A DNA stretch of 64,000 bases from Ziziphus jujuba. Taxonomy: Eukaryota > Streptophyta > Magnoliopsida > Rosales > Rhamnaceae. This document shows positions 11,301-22,434 of this stretch, piece by piece. The stretch is taken from positions 2,534,001-2,598,000 of the forward strand of contig NC_083389.1 of NCBI RefSeq assembly GCF_031755915.1, read 5' to 3'. Numbering within the stretch: position 1 is the first letter of the stretch; each line of letters opens with the position of its first letter. Below the pieces are notes generated by a model. That model ran no database searches, was not told the origin of the DNA, and saw only the letters and a program-made list of their open reading frames with translations. A program made the position numbers and the translations under genes.

Positions 11301-13743
11301 TGATATCCCACGATCAAGACAATTGTCTGAATCCCGTGAAACCATTTCACAGAAATTCATTGATATCTTCTTTTTATAAAGCAAATCGACTTCAATTCTT
11401 GAATAATCCACATCACTTCTACTTCGATTCTAACAAAGGATTCCCTTTTTATGTGGAAAAGGCCCGTATCAATAATTATGATTTTACATATTGACAATTC
11501 CTCAATATCTTGTTCATTCGCAAAAAAATATTTTCTTTGTGCGGCGATAAAAAGAAATACATTTTTTGTAGAGAGATACTATTTCACCAATCGAGTTACA
11601 AGTGTCTAACATATTCATACCTAATGATTTTCCATAAAATGGTGATGAAAAGTATAACTTGTACAAATCTTTCCATTTTCCAATTTGATAAAATCCATTC
11701 GTTCGTAGAGCTATTTACTCGATCGTAGATATTGCTGAAACACTTCTAACAAAAGGATAAATAGTCAACTTTGAAAGAACTTATTGCTAACCTCTTTCAT
11801 ATATGAATCTATGTAATTCAGAAGGGAAGAACTAGCATCAGTATCTCAATTTCAATTCAAACATGGGTTTGATTCACAATCCATGTTCTGAGAAATATTT
11901 ATTATCCGAAAAAAGGAAAAAATGAGGTCTTTGTCTAAAGAAATGCCTTGAGAAAGGGCGGATGTATAGAACCTTTCAATGAGATAGTGCTTTTTCAACT
12001 CTCTCAAAATGGAATATATTCCAAACATATATGCCATGGTTCCTTACTTCGACAGGATACAAATATCTAAATTTGATATTTTTAGATACTTTTTCAGACC
12101 TATTGCCGATACTAAGTAGCAGCCAAAAATTTGTATCCATTTTACATGATATTATGCGTGAATCAGATATATCATGGTGAATTCTTCAGAAAAACTATGT
12201 CTTTCATAGTGGAATCTAATAAGTAAGATTTCGAGTAAGTGTTTACATAATCTTCTTCTGTCTGAAGAAGTGATTCATCGAAACAATGAGTCACCATTGA
12301 TATCGACACATCTGAGATCACCAAATGTTTGAGAATTCCTCTATTCAATCCTTTTCCTTCTTCTTGTTGCTGGATATCTCGTTGGGACACACCTCTTTGT
12401 TGCTTAAGCCTATAGTGAGTTACAGACAGAGTTCAAAAGGGTCAAATCTTTGATGATTCCATCATACATGATTGAGTTGCGAAAACTTCTGGATAGATAT
12501 CACATCTGAACTGTATTCTTTCTAATTAAAGAATCTCTTTCTAATTGCTCTGGAACAATTAAGAGAATCTTTAGAAGAAATACGCGGTTCTGCTTTTGGC
12601 GGCAACATGCTATGGGGTGGTGGTCCCGCCTATAGGGTCAAATCAATACGTTCTAAGAAGAAATATTTGAATATCAATCTCATCGATATCATCGATTTCA
12701 TAAGTATCATACTAAATCCTATCAATCAAATCACTTTTTCGAGAAATACAAGACATCTAAGTCACACAAGTAAAGAGATCTATTCATTGATAAGAAAAAC
12801 AAAAAACGTAAACGGTGATTGGATTGATGATAAAATAGAATCCTGGGTCTCGAACAATGATTCGATTGATGATAAAGAAAGAGAATTCTTGGTTCAGTTC
12901 TCCACCTTAACGACGGAAAAAAGGATTGATCAAATTCTATTGAGTTTGACTCATAGTGATCACTTATCAACGAATGACTCTGGTTATCAAATGATTGAAC
13001 AACCGGAAGCAATTTACTATCAAATGATTGAACAACCGGAAGCAATTTACTTACGATACTTAGTTGACATCCATAAAAAGTATCTAATGAGTTATGAGTT
13101 CAATACGTCCTATTTAGCAGAAAGACGGATATTCCTTGCCCATTATTAAACAATCACTTATTCACAAACCTCATGTGGGGCTAATAGTTTTCATTTCCCA
13201 TCTCATCGAAAACCTTATCCCTCTCTAGGGGTATTTTAGTGATAGGTTCTATGGGAACTGAATGATCCTATTTGGTCAAATAGCTAGCGACAAACTCCTA
13301 TGTTCATTTCATTACAGCATTTTTGAACAAGTTCTTGGATAAAAAAGGGTTTTCTCATTTAGGAACCTACAGATTCACTTTTTTTCCTATTAAAAAATCA
13401 GCCTATTGTCTCTGTGTTTTCACATCGAGAATTCTTTGCAAATGAAGAGATGTCAAAGATGCTTCTTACTTCCCAAACAGATCTTCCTACATCTATATAT
13501 AAACACTGGTTTATCAAGAATATGCAAGAAAACTACTTTGAATTGTTGATTCATCACCATAGACAGCTTAGAACCAATAGTTCATTATCTAATGAATTTT
13601 TCCATTCTAATACTCCATCCGAGGGTTATTAGTATTTATCAAAGTTGTTCCTATCTAATGGAACGCTATTGGATCAAATGACAAAGACATTGCTGAGAAA
13701 AAGATGGCTTTTTCCAGATGAAATGAAAATTGGATTCATGTAA
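8365..13743 (+). pseudogene. ycf2: ycf2 copy 1 (plastid-derived, internally deleted)
   Basis: Ycf2 is the giant (over 2200 residues) AAA-type subunit of the plastid import motor. The native start is changed (ATGAAAGGA to CTGAAAGGA at 8365), and stops and frameshifts occur throughout. Readable stretches include [76 protein letters not shown] sequence near 12680 and MIEQPEAIY, which is tandemly duplicated as a 36-bp repeat near 12985-13050. After FLNKFLD (about 13340) some 1.5 kb is missing and the sequence resumes near [17 protein letters not shown]. The native end MKIGFM-stop is at 13741-13743. Confidence 0.95.
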
Positions 13744-13884
13744 CAAAAGAAAGGTTTCCCATTCCTTAGCCGAAAAGATATGTGGCCATGAAACAGGGAT
13801 TAAGTGGAATAGAATTGACCGGGTGGTAAAGTCGTGTAAACACCTATTTCTTCCATATTTTGGGCCTCAACTCCATGGAACAAT

Positions 13885-14022
13885 ATACTACTGCTGAAAC
13901 ATGGAAGAATTGAAATCTTAGATCAAAACATTAAGGATGGATGGTATGAACTGCCTAAACAAGAATTCTTGAGCAGTGAACAACCAGAGCTATTACTCAC
14001 TACATCAAAAAATTTCCATTAA
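13885..14022 (+). pseudogene. ycf15: ycf15-like frame, start codon lost
   Basis: This 46-codon frame matches the conserved ycf15 unit downstream of ycf2: [22 protein letters not shown] and [12 protein letters not shown] before a TAA. The ATG is changed to ATA at 13885, and the frame is otherwise open at the expected length of 45 residues. ycf15 is of doubtful function even in plastids. Confidence 0.75.
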
Positions 14023-14696
14023 TGAAATATGTAAATCCATTGGAAAATTAAAAATACGCATGTTGGATGAAATGGTTGTTGCTATCTGCTACAATAACAA
14101 ATCATTGGTTTAACTGAATAACTAAATAAAATAGATAGACATTTCTCTTCATCTCGGGTCGATGGATCTTCTCAATTGACCCCTACATGGATAATACACA
14201 TTCTAGATGGATAATACACATTCCAGTTGACTGACTAATTCTAATTGTTTCGAAGTAATCCATAGAGCGATTCGTCCTATTCAGATATTCATGGCCAAGA
14301 AGTACTGGTTTCTCTTTCGGATAGGCCTTAAAAGGAAAAGGAAGGCTGGAATGTCAACAGGCATCTATTATTGAATTCACCCAATCGAATAGTACCCATT
14401 TTGGGAACATCCAGTGCCAAAGTCACTGAATGGGTAAGTTGCCAATCCCTAAAACGTACTATGTAATGTACTTCATTTGCTGGGTTATGGCGGGGCCATT
14501 TTACGAGAGGTTTCTATTGTATCAGTCTACCCTTGTGTGATTCCTATTGAAGCATATACTCGGGGGGTGGGGTGGGTACAAGACGGATGATTTCAAAGTA
14601 GACTTCCCATTCATTGAATAGAGAAGATCACCAAGACTTCATGATTCGCTGCCGAACTTATTCCAATTCACTGAGCATTCTCAATATTCAATATTA
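14023..14696. other. ycf15-trnL spacer (plastid-derived)
   Basis: This is inverted-repeat spacer by position, moderately GC-balanced compared with the LSC pieces. A local duplication of ATGGATAATACACATTC occurs at about 14190-14223. I see no gene. Confidence 0.65.
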
Positions 14697-14777
14697 TTCC
14701 TTGAAGAGGACTCAAACCTCCATGCTCTTTAGCATGAGATTTTGAGTCTCGCATGTCTACCATTTCACCACCAAGGC
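14697..14777 (-). tRNA. trnL-CAA: trnL-CAA, decayed plastid-derived copy
   Basis: This 81-nt match to plastid tRNA-Leu(CAA) has its anticodon CAA in GAGACTCAAAATCTC. Against the remembered native sequence there are four CpG transitions (CACGCG to CATGCG, CTCGTG to CTCATG, GCGTGG to GCATGG, TTCGAG to TTTGAG) and one acceptor change at the 3' end. It lies between ycf15 and ndhB in native orientation. Confidence 0.9.
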
Positions 14778-15191
14778 ATCTTGAAAGTGAATTGTATTCC
14801 ATGAATATGATATCTTTCCAATGTGATATATGACAAAGGTGGAGTGTTAGAGTATTTCTATTAATTGGTCATGTCATATAGGACCGAATCAGACATCCAA
14901 TTGCTTCGATTTGAATTATCTAGAGGGTGCCTTATCTTAAATTTATATATTATATCAAAAAGATGGACAATCAAACCTATTTCTCGATTCAATAGAAGCC
15001 CAAGGAGGTGAGATGAATAAGGTCCCAAATAATGAGAGATATGTAAAAAGTAGGTCTGATTACACCCATTCCTAATCCTAAATGGAATGTAACGACATAG
15101 TAATCCATAATGTAACGACGTAGTGATCCATATATAAACATAGTATCTATTTAGTAAGAGGGATCTTGAACTAAGAAATAGATTCTAGAAG
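14778..15191. other. trnL-ndhB spacer (plastid-derived)
   Basis: Plastid spacer by position. A short near-repeat (TGTAACGACATAGTAATCCATA and TGTAACGACGTAGTGATCCATA, split across 15088-15130) is visible. No gene is seen. Confidence 0.65.
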
Positions 15192-15788
15192 CTAAAAAAG
15201 GGTATCCTGAGCAATTTCAATAATTGAGTTCATTGATATTCCTGGTATAGTAGATGCTATCACACATACAATCATACTCAATGCGATGGAATTGTTTGAT
15301 CTTAAAGGGGATCTTCTCTAATTTTGCATGTGAGGGGTTATTTCTTGGTTTCGTCCAGTCATTAATAACTTGACTATTTTTAGATAATAGTAGATATAAA
15401 CAATGCTCGTAAGGAGTCCTATTGAAACCAAAAAATATAGGCCTGCCTACCATCCACACAAGAATAAATGAAGTTCTCTGAACAAACCTACTAGTGGAGG
15501 AAGACCTCCTAAGGATAAGAGACATAGGGCTAAAGAGAAAGCCAAAAAAAGATCTTTCGTGTATAATCCTACATAATCTTGAATGTTATTAGTTCCGGTA
15601 CGTAGACCAAATGATAAAATGCAAGCAAAAGTTCCTAGATTCATGGAGATATAGAACAGCATATAAGTTATCATGTTTGAATATCCACCATTTGAGTCTC
15701 CAATAATTATTCCAATAATTACATATCCAATTTGACCTATGGATGAATACGCAAGTATACATTTCATGCTTGTTTGAGTAACCAACAA
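15192..15788 (-). pseudogene. ndhB: ndhB exon 2, 3' part (plastid-derived)
   Basis: NdhB is a membrane subunit of the plastid NADH dehydrogenase-like complex. The minus strand reads [20 protein letters not shown], then [28 protein letters not shown] and SLGGLPPL, then shifts frame and resumes near the end as STIPGISMN with [10 protein letters not shown] and TAG at 15194-15192. Exon 1, the intron and the first part of exon 2 are missing. The 5' side is joined directly to a truncated rps7 at about 15788. Confidence 0.95.
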
Positions 15789-16090
15789 ATGGCAAGTGCT
15801 TTTCCTTGTGTGGATCCTATTTCAAAGGGCACTTGATGGGTCGATCCGCCTACATGTCTTGCTTTTACTGCTATATCGGGAGTTACTCCACATATTGCTT
15901 GACGTAAAATAGACAGTGGATTTGTTTCTATCTTTTGTTGAATCTTTTTCATGGCTTGATGGATAATTTGATAAGCCAATGATTTTTTTCCGTGTTTCAT
16001 AATATGGTTAACCAACATTTTAACTAATCGATTATGATAAATTGGATCGGATTTTGCAATTTTTTCTTTTGCAGTACCTCAACGTGACAT
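15787..16090 (-). pseudogene. rps7: rps7 5' two-thirds (plastid-derived)
   Basis: Plastid ribosomal protein S7 is normally 155 residues. The ATG is at 16090-16088. Codon 4, normally CGA (Arg), is TGA (16081-16079), a CpG-type transition that stops the frame at once. Downstream blocks [38 protein letters not shown] and [19 protein letters not shown] are clear. After about codon 100 (AICWLL) the gene breaks off and ndhB exon 2 follows. The native gene order rps12-rps7-ndhB is kept, so this is a deletion. Confidence 0.95.
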
Positions 16091-16143
16091 GAGCATGAAA
16101 GGGGTTCAATAATTAGTTTTCTTTTTATAAGGGCTAAAATAAT

Positions 16144-16881
16144 TTATTTCGGCTTTTTGACCCCATATTGTATGGTGGATCTTGAAAGATATGAAAGATC
16201 TCCCTCAAAGCCGTTCATACGACTTTCATCGAATACGGCTTTCCACAGAATTCTATATGTATCTATGAGATCGAGTATGGAATTTTGTTTACTCACCTTA
16301 AATTGAGTATCCATTCCCCTCCTTTTCCTGCTAAGATTGGAAATCCTATATTTTACATATCCATATGATTGAGTCCTTGGATTTCCAAAATAGTGTAAAA
16401 TAAATGCTTCGAATCATTGCTATTTAACTCCGACCTGTTCTAAAAAAGTCAAGGCATTTTGAATTGTTTGTTAACATGGACAAAGTCAAGGAAAACCTCT
16501 GAAATTATTTCAATATTGGACCTTGGACGTATAATAGTTTCGAATAGAATCTCTTTAGAAAGAAAATCTTTTGTCTCATGGTAGCCTACTCCGGTTCCCT
16601 TATGAAACTTTCGTTATTGGGTTAGCCATACACTTCACATGTTTCTAGCAATTCACATGGCATCATCAAATGATACAAGTCTTGGATAAGAATCTACAAT
16701 GACTAGAATGTCCTTGTTGATGATCCTTTACTCCGACAGCATCTAGGTTCCTCGAACAATGTGATATCTCACACCTGGTAAATCCTTAACCCTTCCCCTT
16801 CTTATTAAGACTACAGAATGTTCTTGTAAATTATGGCCATTACCAGGGATATAAGCAGTGATTTCAAATCCAGAGGTTAAG
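16144..16881 (-). pseudogene. rps12: rps12 3' segment: exon 2 part, intron, exon 3
   Basis: Plastid ribosomal protein S12 is trans-spliced; this is its 3' half. Exon 2 (about 16704-16881) reads [40 protein letters not shown] and RGT, followed by a one-base deletion before DAVGVKD. The group II intron (about 16171-16703) is retained and starts GTCATTG, a changed GTGCG boundary. Exon 3 (about 16144-16169) encodes YGVKKPK. Exon 2 is cut at codon LTS, where an LTR begins at 16882; the first part of the exon (TITPKKPNS...) is missing. Confidence 0.94.
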
Positions 16882-18015
16882 TGATGTGATTCCACCCGAG
16901 CCCGCTCAACCGATAACCCGCTGTGGTGCTGACTCGACACGGATGAAGACTAGGCCAATCACAAGAGCTCAAATTAAGAGATTTAAGGACAACCTGGGAG
17001 TATTTATACAGGGGGTAATCAATCTCAATATAGTTTGTCCATACTTGAAGATACAAAGCCTATTCTAAGCATCCAAGTGGTGGAAGCCGATACGGACCCG
17101 GGTGACAATTTTGGTACATTTTTGGAGGCCGGGAAGCATGAAATGATTCCAATGCTTTATGGGTTCAATACATATGCCTAAGAGGTCATGGAATCAAGTT
17201 AAAGCAGCCTCAAATGCAATCAAAAAGGGCTTGTACGGACAGCATCAACAATTTGGCCGAATTTGCTGTATTGCTTGCTGACTTTACTGTATTTTACTGT
17301 ATTAGCCTTTTCTTATTTTTCCAAGCATGGGAAACGTGTGGGACTTCATATTCAGTTTATTTGGCATCCTAAAAAGCATCTAGAAGCTGATTTGAAGCTC
17401 AAAGAGGTCAAAGATTGATCAAAGTCAACTTGATCAAAAGGCTAGCATTTTTAGTTTCCTAATTTGTTTTTACTTTTTGTTTTAGGAAACTACCATTACT
17501 TTTTGGCTTTTATTTATTTATTTTCTGGACAAATAGCTTTAGGAAGGTTTTTATTTTATTCTTTCCATTGTAAATTAATTAATTCCTAATTTAATATAAA
17601 GGAATTAATTGATCAAACTTAGATTAGGAAAGGAAGTATAGTTTCAGCCAACTAGGTTTCTTTATGTGTGGTGGCTGGTTTTTCTTTATTTTTAGGGTTT
17701 TATTTCGTGGCTTTGTAGCCTATTTAAAGGCTTATTTTTCAATAAGAATAAACTTTGATTTGATTAAGAAAATACTTGTGAGATTAATTATCTCTTTGTT
17801 CTTTGAGAACACCTAAAACACCATTAGAGAATTGGTTGTTTTAGCTTGACTTATCAATAGGTTTTCCATCCCCTATTGTGGCGTCTACATTATACCAAGG
17901 TTTCTAACCACAAGTTGGTTAGGGGTTGAGTTCCATTCCCTTAGAACTTGAACTTAATTAAGATCCGGGCTAATATAATACGGGTTTAGGAGCAGGTCGT
18001 CCTAGGTTCGTATCA
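16882..18015 (+). repeat. LTR 1 of plus-strand array
   Basis: This 1134-bp LTR begins TGATGTGATTCC and ends TTCGTATCA, matching the other LTRs in the window. It starts inside rps12 exon 2. Its first part would encode the C-terminal tail of the element polyprotein ([20 protein letters not shown]) in the upstream copy. A TATA-like CTATTTAAAGGC lies near 17720. Primer-binding site TGGTATCAGAGC follows at 18018-18029. Confidence 0.9.
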
Positions 18016-20102
18016 TTTGGTATCAGAGCTAAATTTTGTTCAAGTTTGATCTATCTTTATTTGCTTTATTTGTTTTTGTGTTATTCTGCAATTTTAGCAT
18101 TAGGTTAAGGTTGCATCCATCCTATACACGTTCAGCATCTTAAAAAAAAAAAAAAATAAATAAATTCATTCCTAGTTGAATTAGGATTTCCTAGTTTTAT
18201 CGCATTTTTGTTTCCTAGTTTGTTGGTTCTCTTTTATCATTGTTCTTGTTAATTTGGTTTTTGTTGATTTTTCTTTGCTGTTTTAGTCTTAAATATTTGC
18301 ATTCATATATTCAAAAAAAAAAAAAAGAAAACAAGAAAAAAAAAAGAAAAAAGAAGTTTGCGGCAACATTTAAAAAAAAAAAAAAAAAAACTGCACATTT
18401 TGTTTATTTGGAGGTCACGGGTTTGGTGTTTGTTTTGGAGTTGGAATTGCAATTTTGGTAATTATTCTTGCTACTGCAGTTGTTTATGTTCTGTGAGTGA
18501 AAAAAAAAAAAAAAAAAAAAAGAAGGTAAAGCCGAATAAAAAAAAAAAAAAAAGAAGAAAAAAAAATATTTTGGTTTGTTGGAGTTTGATTTGTTTGCTG
18601 GAAATTTGTTGGAGCTGCTGGTTTTTTGATTATTTATTCAATATTTGGGTTGCTGGGAAATTATTTTTGCTGTTGGATATTTGGATTTTGGGTGCTTAAA
18701 TTATTTGGATTAAAATTAGTTAAAGGAATTGATACAAAACCTGAATTACAAAGAACAACAACCAACAACTTTTTTATATTTTTGTTCTCTTTGATTCTTG
18801 TTCCTTTACTCATACTGCCTATGGATGGACTTTTTCAAGTTTTGGAGCCGAATAACAAGAATGCCTACAAGCTTGATTTACCGGGTGAGTATAACATGAG
18901 TGCTGCATTTAATGTTGCTGATTTAACTCCTTTTGCTGCAGGTGATGATCTTGATTTGAGGACAAATCCTTTTCAAGAGTGAGAATTTTGGTGTAAAAGC
19001 CGAGAGTGAGGAAGGTGAGATGGCCGTGAGTGAGAAAGGAAAAGGAAGACAAGAAAGGAAAAATACAAATTTTTATCTTAGCTTTCATGATGTTAATAAA
19101 GTAATTATGAATAAGAAATCATTGCTGACCATGAATTTTAAAGATACTTATTTAAAGATGTCTTTATTGCATAGAACTTTATCTGCATTGTTGAGAGCTT
19201 TACTTAGTGGCAATTTGAAAATTTGGAAAATATTGTTTGCTAACTTTAAAAAGTATAATTTTTACCATAATGAGCATGTATTTCTAGATTTTGTTGTAAT
19301 AGTATTTGACCCAGGAGAATTGGTTTGGTTGCACTTACAAAAGGAAAGGTTTCCTAATCAAAGAAAGTCAAAGCTCATGCCGCCTATGGATGGACCTTTT
19401 CAAGTTTTGGAGCCCAATAACAAGAATGCCTACAAGCTTGATTTACTAGGTGAGTATAACATGAGTGCTGCATTTAATGTTGCTGATTTAACTCCTTTTG
19501 CTGCAGGTGATGATCACCTAAACTTTCCTACAAGCTCATGCCGCCTAAACTTTTATTTGAGTTTAGGGGATATTAATAATGTTATTGAGTGTAAGAAACC
19601 TTTGCTGGTCATGATTTATAAAGAAAATTATTTTAATGATCAAACTAACTTTGAAGAACTTGAATTGCCAAGTTCAATGATTTCTCTTTTGAAGGAATTT
19701 GGAGATGTCTTCCCAAATGAAATTCCAATTGGACTACCATCCAATCAAGAGGGAAAATGTGAGCTTGCTGTCCGAGGTAAGTCTTCTAATACTCAGGTTG
19801 TGTGGAAAAATTTTATTAAAACCAAGAGTGATAAATTTGGTGCGAAAGCCGAGAGTGAGGAAGGTGACATGGCATTGAGTGAGAAAGGAAAAGGAAGACA
19901 AGAAAGGAAGAATATAAATTTTTATCTTAGCTTTGGTGATGTTAATAAAGTAATTATGAATAAGAAATCATTGCTGACCATGAATTTTAAAGATACTTAT
20001 TTAAAGATGTCTTTATTGCATAGAACTTTATCTGCATTGTTGGGAGCTTTACTTAGTGGTAATTTGAAAATTTGGGAAATATTGATTGCTAACTTTAAAA
20101 GG
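18016..20102 (+). mobile_element. Deleted internal region of non-autonomous Ty3/gypsy element
   Basis: The leader (18016-18811) with PBS at 18018-18029 and long A-runs matches the leader of the next copy. It is joined at about 18812 to a piece of the pol 3' end ([19 protein letters not shown]) and then, at about 18981, to the non-autonomous module. An open frame of 361 codons (19020-20105) runs through this module, a pol C-terminal piece, and a second copy of the module. Its stop codon is the first three bases of the next LTR. No gag, protease, RT, RNase H or complete integrase is present. It is a deletion derivative of the 21244-25872 internal region. Confidence 0.85.
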
Positions 20103-20794
20103 TGATGTGATTCCGGCCGAGCCCGCTCCACCGATAATCCGCTGGGGTGCTGACTCGACACGGATGAAGACTAGGCCAATCAAAAGAGCTCAAATTAAGA
20201 GATTTAAGGACAACCTGGAAGTATTTATACAGGGGGTAATCAATCTCAACAGAGCTTGTCCATACTTGAAGATACACAGCCTATTCTAAGCATCCAAGTG
20301 GTGGAAGCCGATACGGACCCGGCTGACAGTTTTGATACATTTTTGGAGTCCGGGAAGCATGAAATGGTTCCAATGCTTTATGGGTTCAATACATATGCCT
20401 AAGAGGTCATGGAATCAAGTTAAAGCAGCCTCAAATGCAATCAAAAAGGGCTTGTACGGACAGCCTCAACAATTTGGCCGAATTTGCTGTATTGCTTGCT
20501 GGCTTTACTGTATTTTACTGTTTTAGCCTTTTCTTATTTTTCCAAGCATGGGCAACGTGTGGGACTTCATATTCAGCTTATTTGGCATCCTACAAAGCAT
20601 CTAGAAGCTGATTTGAAGCTCAAAGAGGTCAAAGATTGATCAAAGTCAACTTGATCAAAAAAGCTAGTATTTTAGTTTCCTAATTTTATTCTACTTTTTG
20701 TTTTAGGAAACTACCATTATTTTTAGTTTCTATTTATTTATTTTCTGGACAAATAAGATTAGGAAAGTTATTATTTTATTATTTTCATTGTAAA

Positions 20795-20832
20795 TTAATT
20801 AATTCCTAATTCAAAATAAAGGAATTAATTAA
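20795..20832 (+). promoter_or_regulatory. Conserved 12-bp palindrome in the LTR
   Basis: TTAATTAATTCC (20795-20806) and GGAATTAATTAA (20821-20832) are perfect reverse complements separated by 14 nt. The same motif is in every LTR that covers this point (for example 37265-37302 in element B). It lies about 110 bp upstream of the TATA-like box, a position suited to a promoter element, but a role is inference. Confidence 0.6.
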
Positions 20833-20938
20833 TCCAAATTAGATTAGGAAAAGGAAAGTTTCGGCCAAGGTAGACTTCTTCATTGTGTGGCCGATTTTTC
20901 CTAGGGTTTTTAGGGTTTATTTTGTTTCTTTCAAAGCC

Positions 20939-20948
20939 TATTTAAAGG
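20939..20948 (+). promoter_or_regulatory. TATA-like box of the LTR promoter
   Basis: TATTTAAAGG occurs in a well-kept context (GCCTATTTAAAGGCTTATTT) in all the LTRs that cover it. It is the only strong TATA-like sequence in a non-homopolymer context in the U3-like half. The transcription start would be about 30 bp downstream. Confidence 0.55.
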
Positions 20949-21243
20949 CTTATTTTTCATTAATAATATAACTTAAAAACTTTGATTTGATTAAGAAAAT
21001 ACTTGTGAGATTAATTATCTCTTTGTTCTTTGAGAACACCTAAAACACCATTAGAGAATTGGTTGTTTTAGCTTGACTTATCAATAGGTTTTCCATCCCC
21101 TATTGTGGCGTCTACATTATACCAAGGTTTCTAACCACAGGTTGGTTAGGGGTTAAGGTCAATTCCATTAGAACTTGAACTTAATTAAAGATCCGGGCTA
21201 ATATAATACGGGTTTAGGAGCAGGTCGTCCTAGGTTCGTATCA

Positions 21244-22434
21244 TTTGGTATCAGAGCTAAATTTTGTTCAGGTTTGATCTATCTTTATTTGCTTTATTTG
21301 TTTTTGTGTTACTCTGCAATTTTAGCATTAGGTTAAGGTTGCATCCATCCTATACACGTTCAGCATCTTAAAAAAAAAATAAAAAAAAAATTCATTCCTA
21401 GTTGAATTAGGATTTCCTAGTTTTATCGTATTTTTGTTTCCTTGTCTGTTGGTTGTCTTTTATCATTGTTCTTGTTAATTTGGTTTTTGTTGATTTTTCT
21501 TTGCTGTTTTAGTCTTAAATATTTGCATTCATATATTAAAAAAAAAAAAAAAAGAAAACAAGAAAAAAAAAAAAGAAGGTTGCCGCAACATTTAAAAAAA
21601 AAAAAAAAAAAAACTGCACATTTTGTTTATTTGGAGGTCACGGGTTTGGTGTTTGTTTTGGAGTTGGAATTGCAATTTTGGTAATTATTCTTGCTACTGC
21701 AGTTGTTTATGTTCTGTGAGTGAAAAAAAAAAAAAAAAAAGAAAGAAGGTAAAGCCGAATTAAAAAAAAAAAAAAAGAGGAAAAAAAAATTATTTCGGTT
21801 TGTTGGAGTTTGATTTGTTTGCTGGAATCTTGTTGGAGCTGCTGGTTTTTTTTTATTATTTATTCAATTTTTTAGTTTCTGGAGAATTATTTTTGCTGCT
21901 GAATATTTGGATTTTGGGTGCTTAAATTATTTGGATTAAAATTAGATAAAGGAATTGATACAAAACTTGAATTACAAGAACAACAACCAACACTTTTCTA
22001 TAATTTTGTTCTCTTTGATTCTTGTTCGTATTTGAATTTCTTTTTCTGGAATTTTATTCTTGAACTCATAATCTACTACCATCTGGTGCAGTTTTCAAAA
22101 ATTCCAATGTTTTCCCATTATTTTGTGTTTTCTTGTCTAGAAAGCCGAAAAATTAGGATTTGTTGGATTCTTTCGGTATTGCCTACTTTTTGCTACTGCT
22201 TTGTTGATAAGTTTAATTAAAACATACTAGTGATCTAACTGCTGTTTTGTGGGTGTTTTAATTAGAACTTTGAGATAATTCATTGAGTGGAAAAAGGCAA
22301 GAGTGTGTGAGCTTAAAAGAGGGTAAAAGCCGAAACTAGTGTGCAAACACGAGTGTCAAGACCTTGTTTGAGTGAAACACGTGAGAGAGTGAATATTGTG
22401 AGGATTTATTTTATTTTTGCAGTATTTTACTAAC
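21244..22434 (+). mobile_element. 5' leader of the gag-bearing non-autonomous element
   Basis: An untranslated leader of about 1.2 kb runs between the PBS and gag. It has repeated A-runs (for example 21539-21552, 21594-21612, 21723-21739) that are also found in the leaders of element B and element F. Short frames here are lysine-run artefacts that differ between copies. No conserved coding content is seen. Confidence 0.75.
21246..21257 (+). other. Primer-binding site (initiator Met tRNA type)
   Basis: TGGTATCAGAGC lies 2 nt after the LTR end. It is complementary to the 3' end of plant initiator tRNA-Met, the usual primer of many plant LTR retrotransposons. The same 12-mer occurs at 18018-18029 and, on the minus strand, at 43394-43383. 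In element F it carries one mismatch. Confidence 0.85.

Larger units (their letters stand above)
20103..21243 (+). repeat. LTR 2 of plus-strand array
   Basis: This 1141-bp LTR, TGATGTGATTCC to TTCGTATCA, is almost identical to LTR 3 (25873-27013). A 12-bp perfect inverted repeat (20795-20806 and 20821-20832), a TATA-like box at 20939-20948 and a small hairpin at 21131-21149 lie within it. PBS TGGTATCAGAGC follows at 21246-21257, so this LTR serves as 3' LTR of one unit and 5' LTR of the next. Confidence 0.92.

Noticed and set aside
12985..13050. Duplicated [10 protein letters not shown] segment as a novel repeat protein
   Set aside because: It is a 36-bp tandem duplication within the ycf2 pseudogene; such short expansions are common in ycf2 and the gene is dead here.
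18240..18699. Hydrophobic/lysine-rich frames in element leaders (also near 21442, 43174 and 63502)
   Set aside because: They come from A-runs in the untranslated leader, shift frame between copies and do not keep the same protein sequence.
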